DNA of 64,000 nucleotides from Sphingomonas dokdonensis (GCF_002197685.1 NZ_NBBI01000005.1:140568-204567), one strand, 5' to 3'; positions 44,774-53,259 are shown, counted from the first letter of the stretch. A program made the numbers and translations. The notes: generated from the sequence alone by a model not told the origin.

Positions 44774-45505
44774 TCACCCGCCGCAGATCGCGCGTCCGCT
44801 ACCGGCGCGGCTCACCGTACAACGTGCGCCATCGCCCAGGTCGACCGAGCCGCTGCCGGCCATCGAAACGGTCGCCGGGCCATTCACCATCGCGCGGACG
44901 CGGCCCGAACCTGCGGTGGAGACCTTGGCGGAGGCGGCGCGCAGCCCGGGCGCGATCACCCCGCCCGACCCGCTGCTACGCACCGTCAGCCGATCGGTGC
45001 TACCCGCCACCGAGATGCTGCCCGAACCGCCGATCGAGAGCGACAGATCGGTCACCGCCACGCTCCTGAACGTCAGGCTGCCCGATCCGCCGATGCTCGC
45101 ACGCAGGCTGTCCCCGCTCACGCGATCAACGATCATCCGCCCCGATCCACCGATGCTCGCGCCTTCGAGGCGCGGCATGGTGATGCTCACGCGAACCTGC
45201 TGGTCGCCGTCCTTGCGACCCACATTCCACCGCTCGCGCGAGCGGATCCGCAGCGCGCTGCCGTCACGCTCGACCCGGATACGCGCCAGCGCCGCCGCCG
45301 GCCCCGTCGCGCGTACCGACCACGCGTCGCCGACGTGCACCTCGACCGTCGCCGGCGTGCCGAGCGCCACGCTGCTGAAGTCTCCGGTGCGATAGACGAG
45401 CGCCTCGCCGTCGCGCTGCGCCGCGACCTCCTGCCCCTCCGCCACGGCCGCACCGGGCAGCGCGATGGCAAGTGCAATGGCGGATACAAAAGCGATCTGT
45501 CGCAT
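44774..45505 (-). CDS. DUF2807 exported protein, paralog 3
   Basis: A 243-aa protein with a signal peptide (RQIAFVSAIALAIALPGAAV, cleavage after AVA) and a DUF2807 beta-helix (GASIGGSGRMIVDRVSGDSL, LRASIGGSGSLTFRSVAVTD, LSLSIGGSGSISVAGSTDRL). The final CTVSRAGSGRAICGG has the same cysteine pair as the other two paralogs. It is the first gene of the trio; its promoter has TTTACA (45555-45560) and TATTGC (45532-45537) exactly 17 bases apart on the minus strand, with a 24-bp operator covering the -10. Confidence 0.93.
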   Translation of the reverse strand: MRQIAFVSAIALAIALPGAAVAEGQEVAAQRDGEALVYRTGDFSSVALGTPATVEVHVGDAWSVRATGPAAALARIRVERDGSALRIRSRERWNVGRKDGDQQVRVSITMPRLEGASIGGSGRMIVDRVSGDSLRASIGGSGSLTFRSVAVTDLSLSIGGSGSISVAGSTDRLTVRSSGSGGVIAPGLRAASAKVSTAGSGRVRAMVNGPATVSMAGSGSVDLGDGARCTVSRAGSGRAICGG

Positions 45506-45517
45506 GGCCGTCTCCCA

Positions 45518-45541
45518 GGTGTGTTACTTCAGCAATACGCC
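45518..45541 (-). promoter_or_regulatory. Operator and promoter of DUF2807 paralog 3
   Basis: On the plus strand the site starts GGTGTGTTA and ends AATACGCC, an imperfect copy of the 24-bp dyad; the GTGTGTTA half is identical to the S9 peptidase site. On the minus strand a TTTACA/TATTGC promoter (45560 to 45532, 17-base spacer) overlaps it, so binding would hide the -10. A separate perfect palindrome TTACAGCTGTAA lies at 45548-45559, covering the -35. Confidence 0.6.
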
Positions 45542-45576
45542 TAGGAATTACAGCTGTAAACACCCTTGTTGCCGCA

Positions 45577-45614
45577 CAAAGAAAAGGGGCGGTCGCCCGC
45601 TGGCGCCGCCCCTC
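45577..45614 (-). terminator. Intrinsic terminator after carD
   Basis: Read on the minus strand: AGGGGCGG, a 13-base loop region, CCGCCCCT, then TTTTCTTTG. The arms lie at about 45585-45592 and 45606-45613. It lies about 50 bases after the carD stop and separates that operon from the DUF2807 genes. Confidence 0.75.
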
Positions 45615-45661
45615 TTCATCTACAGGTGTTCAGCGCGGGGCACGATCGCCCCTCCCCGGCC

Positions 45662-46195
45662 TCAGGCCGGCACCTTGTCCTTGTTGTAAATCGCTGCCGC
45701 TGCGCGAAGGATCTCCAGGATCTTCTCCTGCGCCGCCGGCTCGTCGATCTGCTCCATCGCGGCAAGCTCGCGCGCCAGGCGGCTGGTCGCGCCTTCGAAG
45801 ATCTGCCGCTCGGAATAGCTCTGCTCGGGCTGGTCGTCGGCACGGAACAGGTCGCGGACCACCTCGGCGATCGACACCAGGTCGCCCGAGTTGATCTTTG
45901 CTTCATATTCCTGCGCGCGGCGCGACCACATGGTGCGCTTCACCTTGGGCTTGCCCTTCAGCGTTTCCATCGCTTCGCGCATCGTCTTGTCCGACGACAG
46001 CTTGCGCATGCCCACGCTCTCGGCCTTGTTGGTCGGCACGCGCAGCGTCATCTTTTCCTTTTCGAAGCGCAGCACGTAAAGCTCGAGCTGCATGCCGGCG
46101 ATTTCCTGTTTCTGCAGCTCGATCACACGGCCTACGCCGTGCTTCGGGTAAACAACATAATCACCGACGTCGAAATGCAGCGCCTTGGCAGCCAT
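45662..46195 (-). CDS. CarD family transcriptional regulator
   Basis: A 177-aa RNA polymerase-binding factor. The N-terminal Tudor-like RID domain has FDVGDYVVYPKHGVGRVIEL and LELYVLRFEKEKMTLRVPTN; the C-terminal helical DNA-binding domain has EAMETLKGKPKVKRTMWSRR and the basic/aromatic WSRRAQEYE. CarD/CdnL proteins stabilise open complexes, mainly at ribosomal promoters. I chose the ATG at 46195 (MAAKALHFDVGDYVVYP); an upstream ATG at 46270 gives a non-conserved extension. It follows fdxA with a 281-base gap that likely holds its own promoter. Confidence 0.95.
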   Translation of the reverse strand: MAAKALHFDVGDYVVYPKHGVGRVIELQKQEIAGMQLELYVLRFEKEKMTLRVPTNKAESVGMRKLSSDKTMREAMETLKGKPKVKRTMWSRRAQEYEAKINSGDLVSIAEVVRDLFRADDQPEQSYSERQIFEGATSRLARELAAMEQIDEPAAQEKILEILRAAAAIYNKDKVPA

Positions 46196-46476
46196 AGGAA
46201 CCCGATCCTCTGGGTTGAACACGTCACCGGCAACATCTTGCGAACCATTGGTCCGCGAGCGATTGTCCATGGCGGCGTGAAAGGTTAGCGTCTCCAGCGG
46301 ACGCGCAAGAGCAATGCGTCCGTCACGGGCTTATATAGCAGCATTGCAAGATTATTACCAGCGCCGATCAGTCAGCATTGCTGGCACAAGTGCGACAAGC
46401 CGCCGTACCACTGCGGGTCAGGCGGCGATCAACGCGAGGCAGACAGGCGGGTCGATGTTCGCCCGCCGCGACCGGT
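46196..46476 (-). promoter_or_regulatory. carD upstream region
   Basis: 281 bases without a gene. On the minus strand a TATATA appears near 46331-46337 and CTTGCA close by, but the spacing is too short to be a standard promoter, so no confident hexamers can be assigned. Confidence 0.3.
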
Positions 46477-46818
46477 TCAGTCGCCGGTGCCGGGCTCGGG
46501 CGAGAAATACTTGTCGTACTTGCCCTCTTCGCCCTTGTGCTCGTCGGCGTCGGGCGGGGTCTGGTCCAGCTTGCGCGTCACATTGGGCCACTGGCCCGAG
46601 AAGGTGGCGTTCAGCTCCAGCCAGCGCTCCAGGCCGTTTTCCGTGTCGGGCAGGATCGCTTCGGCCGGGCATTCCGGCTCGCACACGCCGCAGTCGATGC
46701 ACTCGCTTGGATTGATGACGAGCATGTTCTCGCCCTCATAGAAGCAGTCAACCGGGCACACCTCGACGCAATCCATGTACTTGCAACGGATGCACGCGTC
46801 GGTGACGACATAGGTCAT
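46477..46818 (-). CDS. fdxA: Ferredoxin FdxA, 7Fe type
   Basis: A 113-aa ferredoxin. The N-terminal cysteines [18 protein letters not shown] carry the [3Fe-4S] set, and [16 protein letters not shown] carries the [4Fe-4S] set. The C-terminal 50 residues, [15 protein letters not shown] and [16 protein letters not shown], are typical of the FdxA type found next to hslR and carD. It passes electrons in the cytoplasm to unknown partners. ATG at 46818 ([12 protein letters not shown]); an alternative ATG at 46827 adds three residues. Confidence 0.96.
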   Translation of the reverse strand: MTYVVTDACIRCKYMDCVEVCPVDCFYEGENMLVINPSECIDCGVCEPECPAEAILPDTENGLERWLELNATFSGQWPNVTRKLDQTPPDADEHKGEEGKYDKYFSPEPGTGD

Positions 46819-46881
46819 GGCCGGCAAAACTCCTTCGAACGGCAGACTGGGCGCCGCTGCTATGCGCGCCTTCCGCCATCG

Positions 46882-47175
46882 TCAATCGCCGTCGCTCGTG
46901 TCTGTTCCATTTGTGGCCGGATCGCCGGCCTCCAGATCGCGATAGCATAGCCGCGCTTCGGGGGCCGGGCCGCGCCGCGTCGGCAGCGCCTCCACCCGCA
47001 CGACATGCACCGCGCCCGCTTTGAAGAAGGTAAGAACATTGCCGATTCGCACCGGCGTGTGTGCGCGGTCGACGCGCCTTCCGTTGATCCGCAGATGCCC
47101 GTCCGCCGCCATCGCCTGCGCCACGTCGCGTGTCTTGGCGAGCCGCGTGAACCACAAGAAGCGATCCAGCCGCAT
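46882..47175 (-). CDS. RNA-binding S4 domain protein (HslR/Hsp15 type)
   Basis: A 97-aa protein with an S4 RNA-binding domain at the N-terminus (MRLDRFLWFTRLAKTRDVAQ, AMAADGHLRINGRRV) and a charged C-terminal tail. Hsp15 binds 50S subunits carrying a stalled nascent chain. I chose the ATG at 47175; the in-frame ATG at 47214 adds residues overlapping the helicase end. It lies between the helicase (8-base gap) and fdxA on the same strand. Confidence 0.92.
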   Translation of the reverse strand: MRLDRFLWFTRLAKTRDVAQAMAADGHLRINGRRVDRAHTPVRIGNVLTFFKAGAVHVVRVEALPTRRGPAPEARLCYRDLEAGDPATNGTDTSDGD

Positions 47176-47182
47176 GCTCGCC

Positions 47183-49657
47183 TCAGTCAAAGGCCAGCCC
47201 CGCCAGCGCGGCAAAGGCGTTGTCCGATCGCGGCCGCGCCGCTTTCGCCGGCGGTCGCCCGCGCCACGCCCAGCGCCCCTCGGCGGCGGGGCGGAAGCCC
47301 AGCTCCACCATCAGCCGCGTGATCGTGCCGGGCTCCAGCCCGATCGACGTGGCAAGCGCGGGATCGGGCAGGAACGGCGCGCGCGCCCCACCACCTTTCG
47401 GCCGCGCATCATGCGCGGCGCGCGCGATCCGCTCCACCAGATCCACCCGCACCGCCTGCGCGCCGATCGGGCGAAACCCCGCCGCCAGCGTCGCGCCCGG
47501 TGCGCCGCGCGGCAGCACTGTGGCGCCCTCGCGCGGCGCCACCGGCACCGGCGCGCCCGACGCCGCCAGCACCGCCTCGCGCCACGGCCGCGCCCGCCCC
47601 TTCAGCAGCCGCGCATCGAACAGGTCCATCGCGCCGATCGTGACCCCTGCCTTGCGCAGCCGCTGGCGATCGGGCGGGGTCAGCGCCTCCACCGCCGCAC
47701 GCACCGGGAGCCGCTGCGCCAGCCCGCCGCCCGCCTCGATCGCCGCCGCCACGCTGCGCAGCGCGGGAGTCGCCGCCGGATCGCGCGCCATCTCGGCCAG
47801 CTTCGCCAGCACTGGCAGCTGCGCGCGCATTGCATCGTCCACCCATGCCTGCACCCGCGTCGCCACCGCGCGGCGCAGCGCCGGGTCGAGGCAATCGAGC
47901 GTCGCGTCGAGCTCCACCCCCGGTCGCCCCAGCGACCGCCCGCGCACCAGCCGCGCGACAGGGTGGCCCTGCCACGTCACCACGCCGCCCGGCGTCAGCG
48001 CAAAGGCGTCGTTCGCCGCCTCGCTCAGCGCCTGCCCGCGCGCCGCCCGCTCCTTGCCGAGCTGCTTTTCTGCCGTCGCCAGCAGCAGGCGCTTGTCCGC
48101 CGCGCGCGCATCGGGCGCCACTTCGAAACGGAAGCCCTGCAGTCGCCCGATTGCATGCGTGTCGATCGTCACCTCGCCTTCCGCGCCGATCTCCACTGGC
48201 AGCGCGCCGGCCCCCGCGCCGATCTGCTTCATCAGCACGCTGGTCCGCTTGTCGACGAAGCGCTGCGTCAGGCTGGTATGGAGCGCGTCGGACAGCCGCT
48301 CCTCCACGGCTGCGGTGCGCGCCGCCCAATGTGCCGGGTCCGCCAGCCAGTCCTTGCGCTGCGCGATATACGCCCAGGTGCGGATCGCCGCGACGCGCCC
48401 CGCGATCGTCTCGACATCGCCATCCACCCGGTCGAGCCGCGCGACCTCGTCGGCAAACCATTGGTGCGGCAGATAGCCTTCGCACAGATAGCCGAAGACC
48501 CGCGTGACGAAGCGCGCATGCGGCTCCACCCCCGATTTCTGGAAATCGGGAATTCCGCACACCGCCCACAGCCGCTCCACCCGCCCGCGTGCCCGCGCCC
48601 GGATCGCCGGATCCTCCGCCAGTCGCCGCAACACGGCAAGATCGACCGACTCGGGCGCGGCGCGCAGCGCGTCATGCTGCGGCGGCGCGCTGAGCGACGC
48701 GAGCAGCGCGTCGACGCTCGACAGATCGGGGCGGCCCTCGCGCCAGAACAGCCAGTCGAGCGTCGGAAAGCGGTGGGCCTCGATCGCCAGCACTTCCTCG
48801 GGCAGGAACGCATCCGGCCCCTCTTCGGAAACCCCGCCGAACGTCCCGTCGCGCTGGTGCCGCCCGGCGCGCCCGGCGATCTGCGCCATTTCCGCCGTGG
48901 TCAGCCGCCGCCGGCGCTTGCCGTCGAACTTGTGCAGCCCCGCGAACGCGACATGCGCCACATCCATGTTCAGCCCCATGCCGATCGCGTCGGTGGCGAC
49001 CAGATAATCCACCTCGCCCGCCTGAAACATCGCGACCTGCGCGTTGCGCGTGCGCGGGGATAGCGCCCCCATCACCACCGCCGCCCCGCCCCTCAGCCGG
49101 CGCAGCATCTCGGCAACTGCGTAGACTTCCTCCGCGCTGAACGCGACGATCGCGGAGCGGCGCGGCAGGCGGCTGATCTTCTTCGCGCCCGCATAGCTCA
49201 GGTCGGAAAAGCGCGGCCGCTCGACGATCTCCACCCCCGGCACCAAAGCGCGCACCACCGGCTTCAGCGCGGCGGAGCCCAGGATCATCGTCTCCTCGCG
49301 CCCACGCGCATGGAGCAGCCGGTCGGTGAACACATGCCCGCGCTCGGCATCCGCCCCCAGCTGCGCCTCGTCGATCCCGACAAAGGCGACATCGCGGTCC
49401 ACCGGCATCGATTCCGCGGTACACAGAAACCAGCGCGCGTCCTTGGGAACGATGCGTTCCTCGCCGGTGATCAGCGCGACACGCTCCCGCCCCTTCATCG
49501 CGACCACGCGGTCATACACCTCGCGCGCCAGCAGCCGGAGGGGAAAGCCGATCATGCCCGACGAATGCGCCACCATCCGCTCAACGGCGAGGTGGGTCTT
49601 GCCGGTGTTGGTCGGCCCCAGAACCGCTGTGACGCGGGCATTGTCGTGGCGAGCCAT
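47183..49657 (-). CDS. SUV3-like DEAD/DEAH RNA helicase
   Basis: An 824-aa helicase close to mitochondrial SUV3. Motifs: I LGPTNTGKTHLAVERM, II VGIDEAQLGAD (DEAQ), III EETMILGSAALKP, V VDYLVATDAIGMGLNM, VI AQIAGRAGRHQRDG. The conserved SUV3 C-terminal helical domain follows, then a longer low-complexity, alanine/arginine-rich region past residue 600 and a final DNAFAALAGLAFD. It probably unwinds structured RNA together with PNPase or RNase R. The ATG at 49657 (MARHDNARVTAVLGP) is chosen over one at 49735. First gene of the helicase-hslR-fdxA(-carD) block. Confidence 0.93.
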   Translation of the reverse strand: MARHDNARVTAVLGPTNTGKTHLAVERMVAHSSGMIGFPLRLLAREVYDRVVAMKGRERVALITGEERIVPKDARWFLCTAESMPVDRDVAFVGIDEAQLGADAERGHVFTDRLLHARGREETMILGSAALKPVVRALVPGVEIVERPRFSDLSYAGAKKISRLPRRSAIVAFSAEEVYAVAEMLRRLRGGAAVVMGALSPRTRNAQVAMFQAGEVDYLVATDAIGMGLNMDVAHVAFAGLHKFDGKRRRRLTTAEMAQIAGRAGRHQRDGTFGGVSEEGPDAFLPEEVLAIEAHRFPTLDWLFWREGRPDLSSVDALLASLSAPPQHDALRAAPESVDLAVLRRLAEDPAIRARARGRVERLWAVCGIPDFQKSGVEPHARFVTRVFGYLCEGYLPHQWFADEVARLDRVDGDVETIAGRVAAIRTWAYIAQRKDWLADPAHWAARTAAVEERLSDALHTSLTQRFVDKRTSVLMKQIGAGAGALPVEIGAEGEVTIDTHAIGRLQGFRFEVAPDARAADKRLLLATAEKQLGKERAARGQALSEAANDAFALTPGGVVTWQGHPVARLVRGRSLGRPGVELDATLDCLDPALRRAVATRVQAWVDDAMRAQLPVLAKLAEMARDPAATPALRSVAAAIEAGGGLAQRLPVRAAVEALTPPDRQRLRKAGVTIGAMDLFDARLLKGRARPWREAVLAASGAPVPVAPREGATVLPRGAPGATLAAGFRPIGAQAVRVDLVERIARAAHDARPKGGGARAPFLPDPALATSIGLEPGTITRLMVELGFRPAAEGRWAWRGRPPAKAARPRSDNAFAALAGLAFD

Positions 49658-49757
49658 GGTGCCGCCAACATCGGGCGACTGGGCGCACGAATCAACCATT
49701 CCCTTCCGGCGCACCAGCCGAACGGTTCGGCGCAACGGAGCCCGCTAAGCCGCCGGG

Positions 49758-49772
49758 TTAATTTGACTTTAG
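49758..49772 (+). promoter_or_regulatory. Possible CtrA-like site between the helicase and M23 genes
   Basis: TTAA, seven bases, TTAG, which matches the CtrA consensus TTAA-N7-TTAA in seven of eight positions. It lies 80 bases before the M23 peptidase start, in the 194-base divergent gap. CtrA controls peptidoglycan and cell-cycle genes in alphaproteobacteria. A single near-match can arise by chance. Confidence 0.25.
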
Positions 49773-49851
49773 GAACTCGCCCCCACAACGCTCCTGCCTG
49801 CGCCGGGGGTGGATCGGCGATGTCTAGCGTTTGGGGGCGCTCTTACTCGCT

Positions 49852-51327
49852 GTGTTCTTGCGCGAGCAGCCTGGGTTGGAATTGGCCGGCGGCGCCGGTG
49901 CGCGCGGCTTCGGCCGTGCGGTGGTGCCCGTCCCGCAGCTCACGTGGCGCGATCACCTGCGCGCGCGGCTGCACGACACCGAATGGGTCCCCGACCTCGG
50001 CTCGCGCATCGGCAGCGGCACCTGGTGGCGCGGGCTTGCCACCTGCACCGGGCTGATCGCCGCCGCCGTCCTGACCGCGCCGGGCGTCCAGCCGATCCCC
50101 GGCTTCATCACCACCGGGCTGACATCGGCCGAGCGCGAGGAAGCGCGCACGCTCTCGATCGCGCCGCTCGGCCTTGGCGCCTCGACCGGCCGCCGCATGG
50201 CTGCCAACGATCTCGTTCGCCCGCTCGCCGAAACGCCCGAGCGCCCGATCATCGAACTCAGCGCCACATTGGGCAGCGGCGATACGTTCGGCGCCGCGCT
50301 GCAACGCGCTGGCGTCGGGCGCGCCGATGCCGCGCGCGTCGCCGATCTGGTCGCGGGCGAGGTTGCGCTCAATGATCTGAAGCCCGGCACCGTGCTCGAT
50401 CTCACGCTCGGCCGCCGCCACGATCGCCGCACCGCGCGCCCGCTGCAAAAGATCGCCTTTCGCGCCCGCTTCGATCTGAACCTCGCCGTGCATCGCCAAG
50501 GCGACGGGCTGACGCTCGAACGCCGCCCGATCGCGATCGACAACACGCCGCTGCGTATCCAGGGCCTGGTCGGCTCCAGCCTCTATCGCTCGGCCCGCGC
50601 CGCAGGCGCGCCGGCCAAGCTGGTCGAGGCGTATATCCGCACCATCGCCAGCCGCACCTCGATCGGCGCGATCGGTGCCGACGACCGGTTCGACATCATC
50701 GCCGATCACGCGCGCGCCGCAACCGGCGAGGTGCAGGTCGGCCAGCTGCAATATGCCGGGCTCGATCAGGGCCGCAAGAAGCTGCGTCTCGTCCGTTGGG
50801 AGGATGGCGACGGCAAGGGCGGCCAGTTCTGGGATGCGAACGGCCAGTCCGAACGCCGCGGCTTCATGGGCATGCCGGTCACCGGCCGCGTATCATCCAC
50901 CTTCGGCATGCGCCGCCACCCGCTGCTCGGCTTCCTGCGCATGCACAAGGGGCTCGATCTCGCCGCCCCGTCGGGCACGCCGATCTACGCTCCCATCGAC
51001 GGCCGCGTTGTCATGGCCGGCCGCAATCGCGGCTACGGCAATTTCATCAAGCTCGATCACGGCAGCGGCATTTCCAGCGGCTATGGCCACATGAGCCGCT
51101 TCGCCGTCTCGTCCGGCCAGCGCATTTCGCGCGGCCAGGTGATCGGCTATGTCGGCTCCACCGGCCTGTCCACCGGCCCCCACCTCCATTGGGAAGTGTG
51201 GAAGAACGGCAAGAATGTGAACCCTCGCTCCATCTCGCTATCCAGCGTCGCCACCCTCTCGGGCGAAAAGCTGCGCGCGTTCAAGGCAAGGGTGGCAAAC
51301 CTGCTGGCGGTACAGGCGGCGAACTGA
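49852..51327 (+). CDS. M23 family metallopeptidase with N-terminal membrane anchor
   Basis: A 491-aa cell-wall peptidase. A membrane segment (TWWRGLATCTGLIAAAVLTA, around residue 60-80) precedes an OapA/LysM-like region (SATLGSGDTFGAALQRAGVG, EVALNDLKPGTVLDLTLGRR). The C-terminal LytM domain has zinc ligands in MRMHKGLDLAAPSG-type (HKGLDL) and STGPHLHWEVWKNGK (HxH). It likely cleaves peptidoglycan cross-bridges at the cell surface. I chose GTG at 49852 (MFLREQPGLELAGG); TTG at 49831 and others are alternatives. Confidence 0.92.
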   Translation: MFLREQPGLELAGGAGARGFGRAVVPVPQLTWRDHLRARLHDTEWVPDLGSRIGSGTWWRGLATCTGLIAAAVLTAPGVQPIPGFITTGLTSAEREEARTLSIAPLGLGASTGRRMAANDLVRPLAETPERPIIELSATLGSGDTFGAALQRAGVGRADAARVADLVAGEVALNDLKPGTVLDLTLGRRHDRRTARPLQKIAFRARFDLNLAVHRQGDGLTLERRPIAIDNTPLRIQGLVGSSLYRSARAAGAPAKLVEAYIRTIASRTSIGAIGADDRFDIIADHARAATGEVQVGQLQYAGLDQGRKKLRLVRWEDGDGKGGQFWDANGQSERRGFMGMPVTGRVSSTFGMRRHPLLGFLRMHKGLDLAAPSGTPIYAPIDGRVVMAGRNRGYGNFIKLDHGSGISSGYGHMSRFAVSSGQRISRGQVIGYVGSTGLSTGPHLHWEVWKNGKNVNPRSISLSSVATLSGEKLRAFKARVANLLAVQAAN

Positions 51328-51426
51328 TCGGGGCGCGCGGTCGGCTGGCCCGCGCCGCGCCGCCCTGAACGGAAGCGTCCAACCTCGCCCATTTGCGGAC
51401 GTTGTGTGTTTGGTTATGCTCGACGA

Positions 51427-51645
51427 ATGACAACACGCTACCGTTGGCACCAACGCTCTCCAAGTCGGGCGGAGAGGCTTACATGCGGCGCGACCGTTGT
51501 GATCCTGCTCCTCTTTACAATCGGCATGCGGGCCGGGTGGGAGGCTGTGCGGCGATACGGCTGGATGGTGCTACTCGCCAACGCCGCTGCACAACTACTG
51601 CTCATGCGAAATTGGCCAAGCGTTCGGAAGGTAAGCACCAAATAG
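51427..51645 (+). CDS. Small membrane protein, 72 aa
   Basis: A 72-residue protein with basic N-terminus MTTRYRWHQRSPSRAERLTC, then two hydrophobic segments (GATVVILLLFTIGMRAGW and WMVLLANAAAQLLLM) and a basic tail (VRKVSTK). Composition and codon use are more AT-rich than the flanks (codons such as GTT, TTG, ACT). No family is recognised. It may be a recently gained ORF; evidence is translation potential only. Confidence 0.4.
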   Translation: MTTRYRWHQRSPSRAERLTCGATVVILLLFTIGMRAGWEAVRRYGWMVLLANAAAQLLLMRNWPSVRKVSTK

Positions 51646-51701
51646 GAGCCGGTCTGCTTCCGCCCACTTTCGGACGTCGGTCTTCGCGATATGATCCGTG
51701 G

Positions 51702-51998
51702 ATGACGGTGCCATACTCTTCAATTCTGCACATCGTCGGAGCAATCCGGGTCGGGGCAGCGTTGGACTGGGCAGTTTTCGAGCGTGTTAAGATCACCTTC
51801 GGCCCGTATGGTGACAAGGACGAGGTGAGATACCATCACCTGCCTCATTGGCGGATGGTGGCGCTTGTTTTAGCATCCGCTATGGTAGGCGCGAGCTTAG
51901 CCACGCAAATGCCGGTGCCAATTTTGTTCTGGGTCGGAGTGTTTAGCTTTGCGGCGCTGAATATCTATGCGGATTACATCGGCCTTAAAGGACGATGA
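51702..51998 (+). CDS. Small membrane protein, 98 aa
   Basis: A 98-residue frame (MTVPYSSILHIVGAIRVGAA) with a polar middle (GPYGDKDEVRYHHLPHW) and two hydrophobic segments (MVALVLASAMVGASLATQM, then PILFWVGVFSFAALNIYADY). The segments suggest two membrane passes with the middle outside or inside. It lies in the same AT-richer patch as the preceding 72-aa ORF and is on the same strand. No ribosome site is convincing. Unrecognised; could be a decayed or foreign gene. Confidence 0.45.
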   Translation: MTVPYSSILHIVGAIRVGAALDWAVFERVKITFGPYGDKDEVRYHHLPHWRMVALVLASAMVGASLATQMPVPILFWVGVFSFAALNIYADYIGLKGR

Positions 51999-52081
51999 AG
52001 CGCGCTCGGCTCATACGAAAACGGCAGCTAACCTCCCAGTTGCGGTATTCCGCGATCAGCATTCGCTCCCGGAAAGCAAAC

Positions 52082-53251
52082 CTACACCGCCTGCCCGGCC
52101 GCCCAGCCGCTCGCCCAGGCCCATTGGAAATTATACCCGCCCAGCCAGCCGGTCACGTCCACCGCCTCGCCGATCACGTGCAGCCCCGGCACGCGCCGCG
52201 CCTCCATCGTCTGCGACGAAAGGTCCGCCGTCGACACGCCCCCCACCGTCACCTCCGCCTTGGCAAAGCCCTCGCTGCCGTTGGGATCGAATTGCCACGC
52301 CGCCAGCCGCTGCTCGGCCGCGGCGAGCTTCGCATCGGGGAGGTTCGCCAGCTCGCCCGCGATGCCCAGCTGCTGCGCCAGCGCGTCGGCGAGCCGCTGC
52401 GGCATCGCAGCCGCCAGCAGCTTCGCCACGCCGGCGCGCGGCGTTTCGCGCTTGGCCGCGCGTAGCCATCCCTCGTCATGCCCCGGCAGCAAATCCACCG
52501 TGATCGGCGCGCCGTGCCGCCAATAGGACGACACCTGCAGCACCGCCGGCCCCGACAGCCCGCGATGCGTGAACAGCATCGCTTCGCGGAACGCCGCCTT
52601 GCCGCTGCGCGCCACCACCTCGGTCGCGACCCCCGCCAGCGCGCGGAAGGGATCCTCGCCGCCCAGCGTCAGCGGCACCAGCGCCGGCCGCGGCTCCACC
52701 ACCTTCAGCCCGAATTGCCGCGCCAGATCATAGGCAAGGCCGGTCGCGCCCATCTTGGGGATCGACGGCCCGCCGGTCGCGATCACCAGCGCCGGCGCGC
52801 TCGCTTCGCGGCTGCCGTAGCGCACGCGGTAGCGCGCATCACCATGGTCGACGCTGCCGATCGCCTGCCCCAGCGCGATATCGACCCGCCCCTTGTCGCA
52901 TTCGTCGAGCAGCATCGCCACGATCTGCCGCGCCGATCCGTCGCAAAACAGCTGCCCCAGCGTCTTCTCATGCCACGCGATGCCATAGCGCTCGACCAGC
53001 GCCAGAAAGTCCAACGGCGTGTACCGCGCCAGCGCCGATCGCGCGAAATGCGGGTTGGCCGACAGGAAGCGATCGGGCGCGGTGCCGATGTTGGTGAAAT
53101 TGCACCGCCCACCGCCCGAGATCAGGATCTTCTTCCCCGCCTTCTTCGCATGATCGATCACCAGCACGCGCCGTCCGCGCTGCCCCGCGATGGCGGCGCA
53201 CATCAGCCCCGCCGCGCCGGCCCCCAGCACGATCGCGTCATACTCGGTCAT
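52082..53251 (-). CDS. HI0933/YhiN family NAD(P)/FAD-dependent oxidoreductase
   Basis: A 389-aa flavoprotein. The FAD dinucleotide motif is VLGAGAAGLMCAAIAGQRGR, followed by the family fingerprint AKKAGKKILISGGGRCNFTN, LFCDGSARQIVAML and ALVIATGGPSIPKMGATG. The C-terminal second nucleotide motif is GLHVIGEAVDVTGWLGGYNF. The family (PF03486) has a proposed role in cell-surface or iron/redox metabolism, but substrates are not established. The ATG at 53251 begins right before the FAD motif. Confidence 0.93.
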   Translation of the reverse strand: MTEYDAIVLGAGAAGLMCAAIAGQRGRRVLVIDHAKKAGKKILISGGGRCNFTNIGTAPDRFLSANPHFARSALARYTPLDFLALVERYGIAWHEKTLGQLFCDGSARQIVAMLLDECDKGRVDIALGQAIGSVDHGDARYRVRYGSREASAPALVIATGGPSIPKMGATGLAYDLARQFGLKVVEPRPALVPLTLGGEDPFRALAGVATEVVARSGKAAFREAMLFTHRGLSGPAVLQVSSYWRHGAPITVDLLPGHDEGWLRAAKRETPRAGVAKLLAAAMPQRLADALAQQLGIAGELANLPDAKLAAAEQRLAAWQFDPNGSEGFAKAEVTVGGVSTADLSSQTMEARRVPGLHVIGEAVDVTGWLGGYNFQWAWASGWAAGQAV

Positions 53252-53259
53252 GGTTCGCG

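Noticed and set aside
46300..46360. Promoter hexamers for carD
   Set aside because: CTTGCA and TATATA occur but only seven bases apart, too close for a sigma-70 promoter.
47021..49063. 680-codon plus-strand frame opposite the helicase gene
   Set aside because: Arg/Ala/Pro-rich low-complexity translation with no motif; shadow of the SUV3-like helicase.
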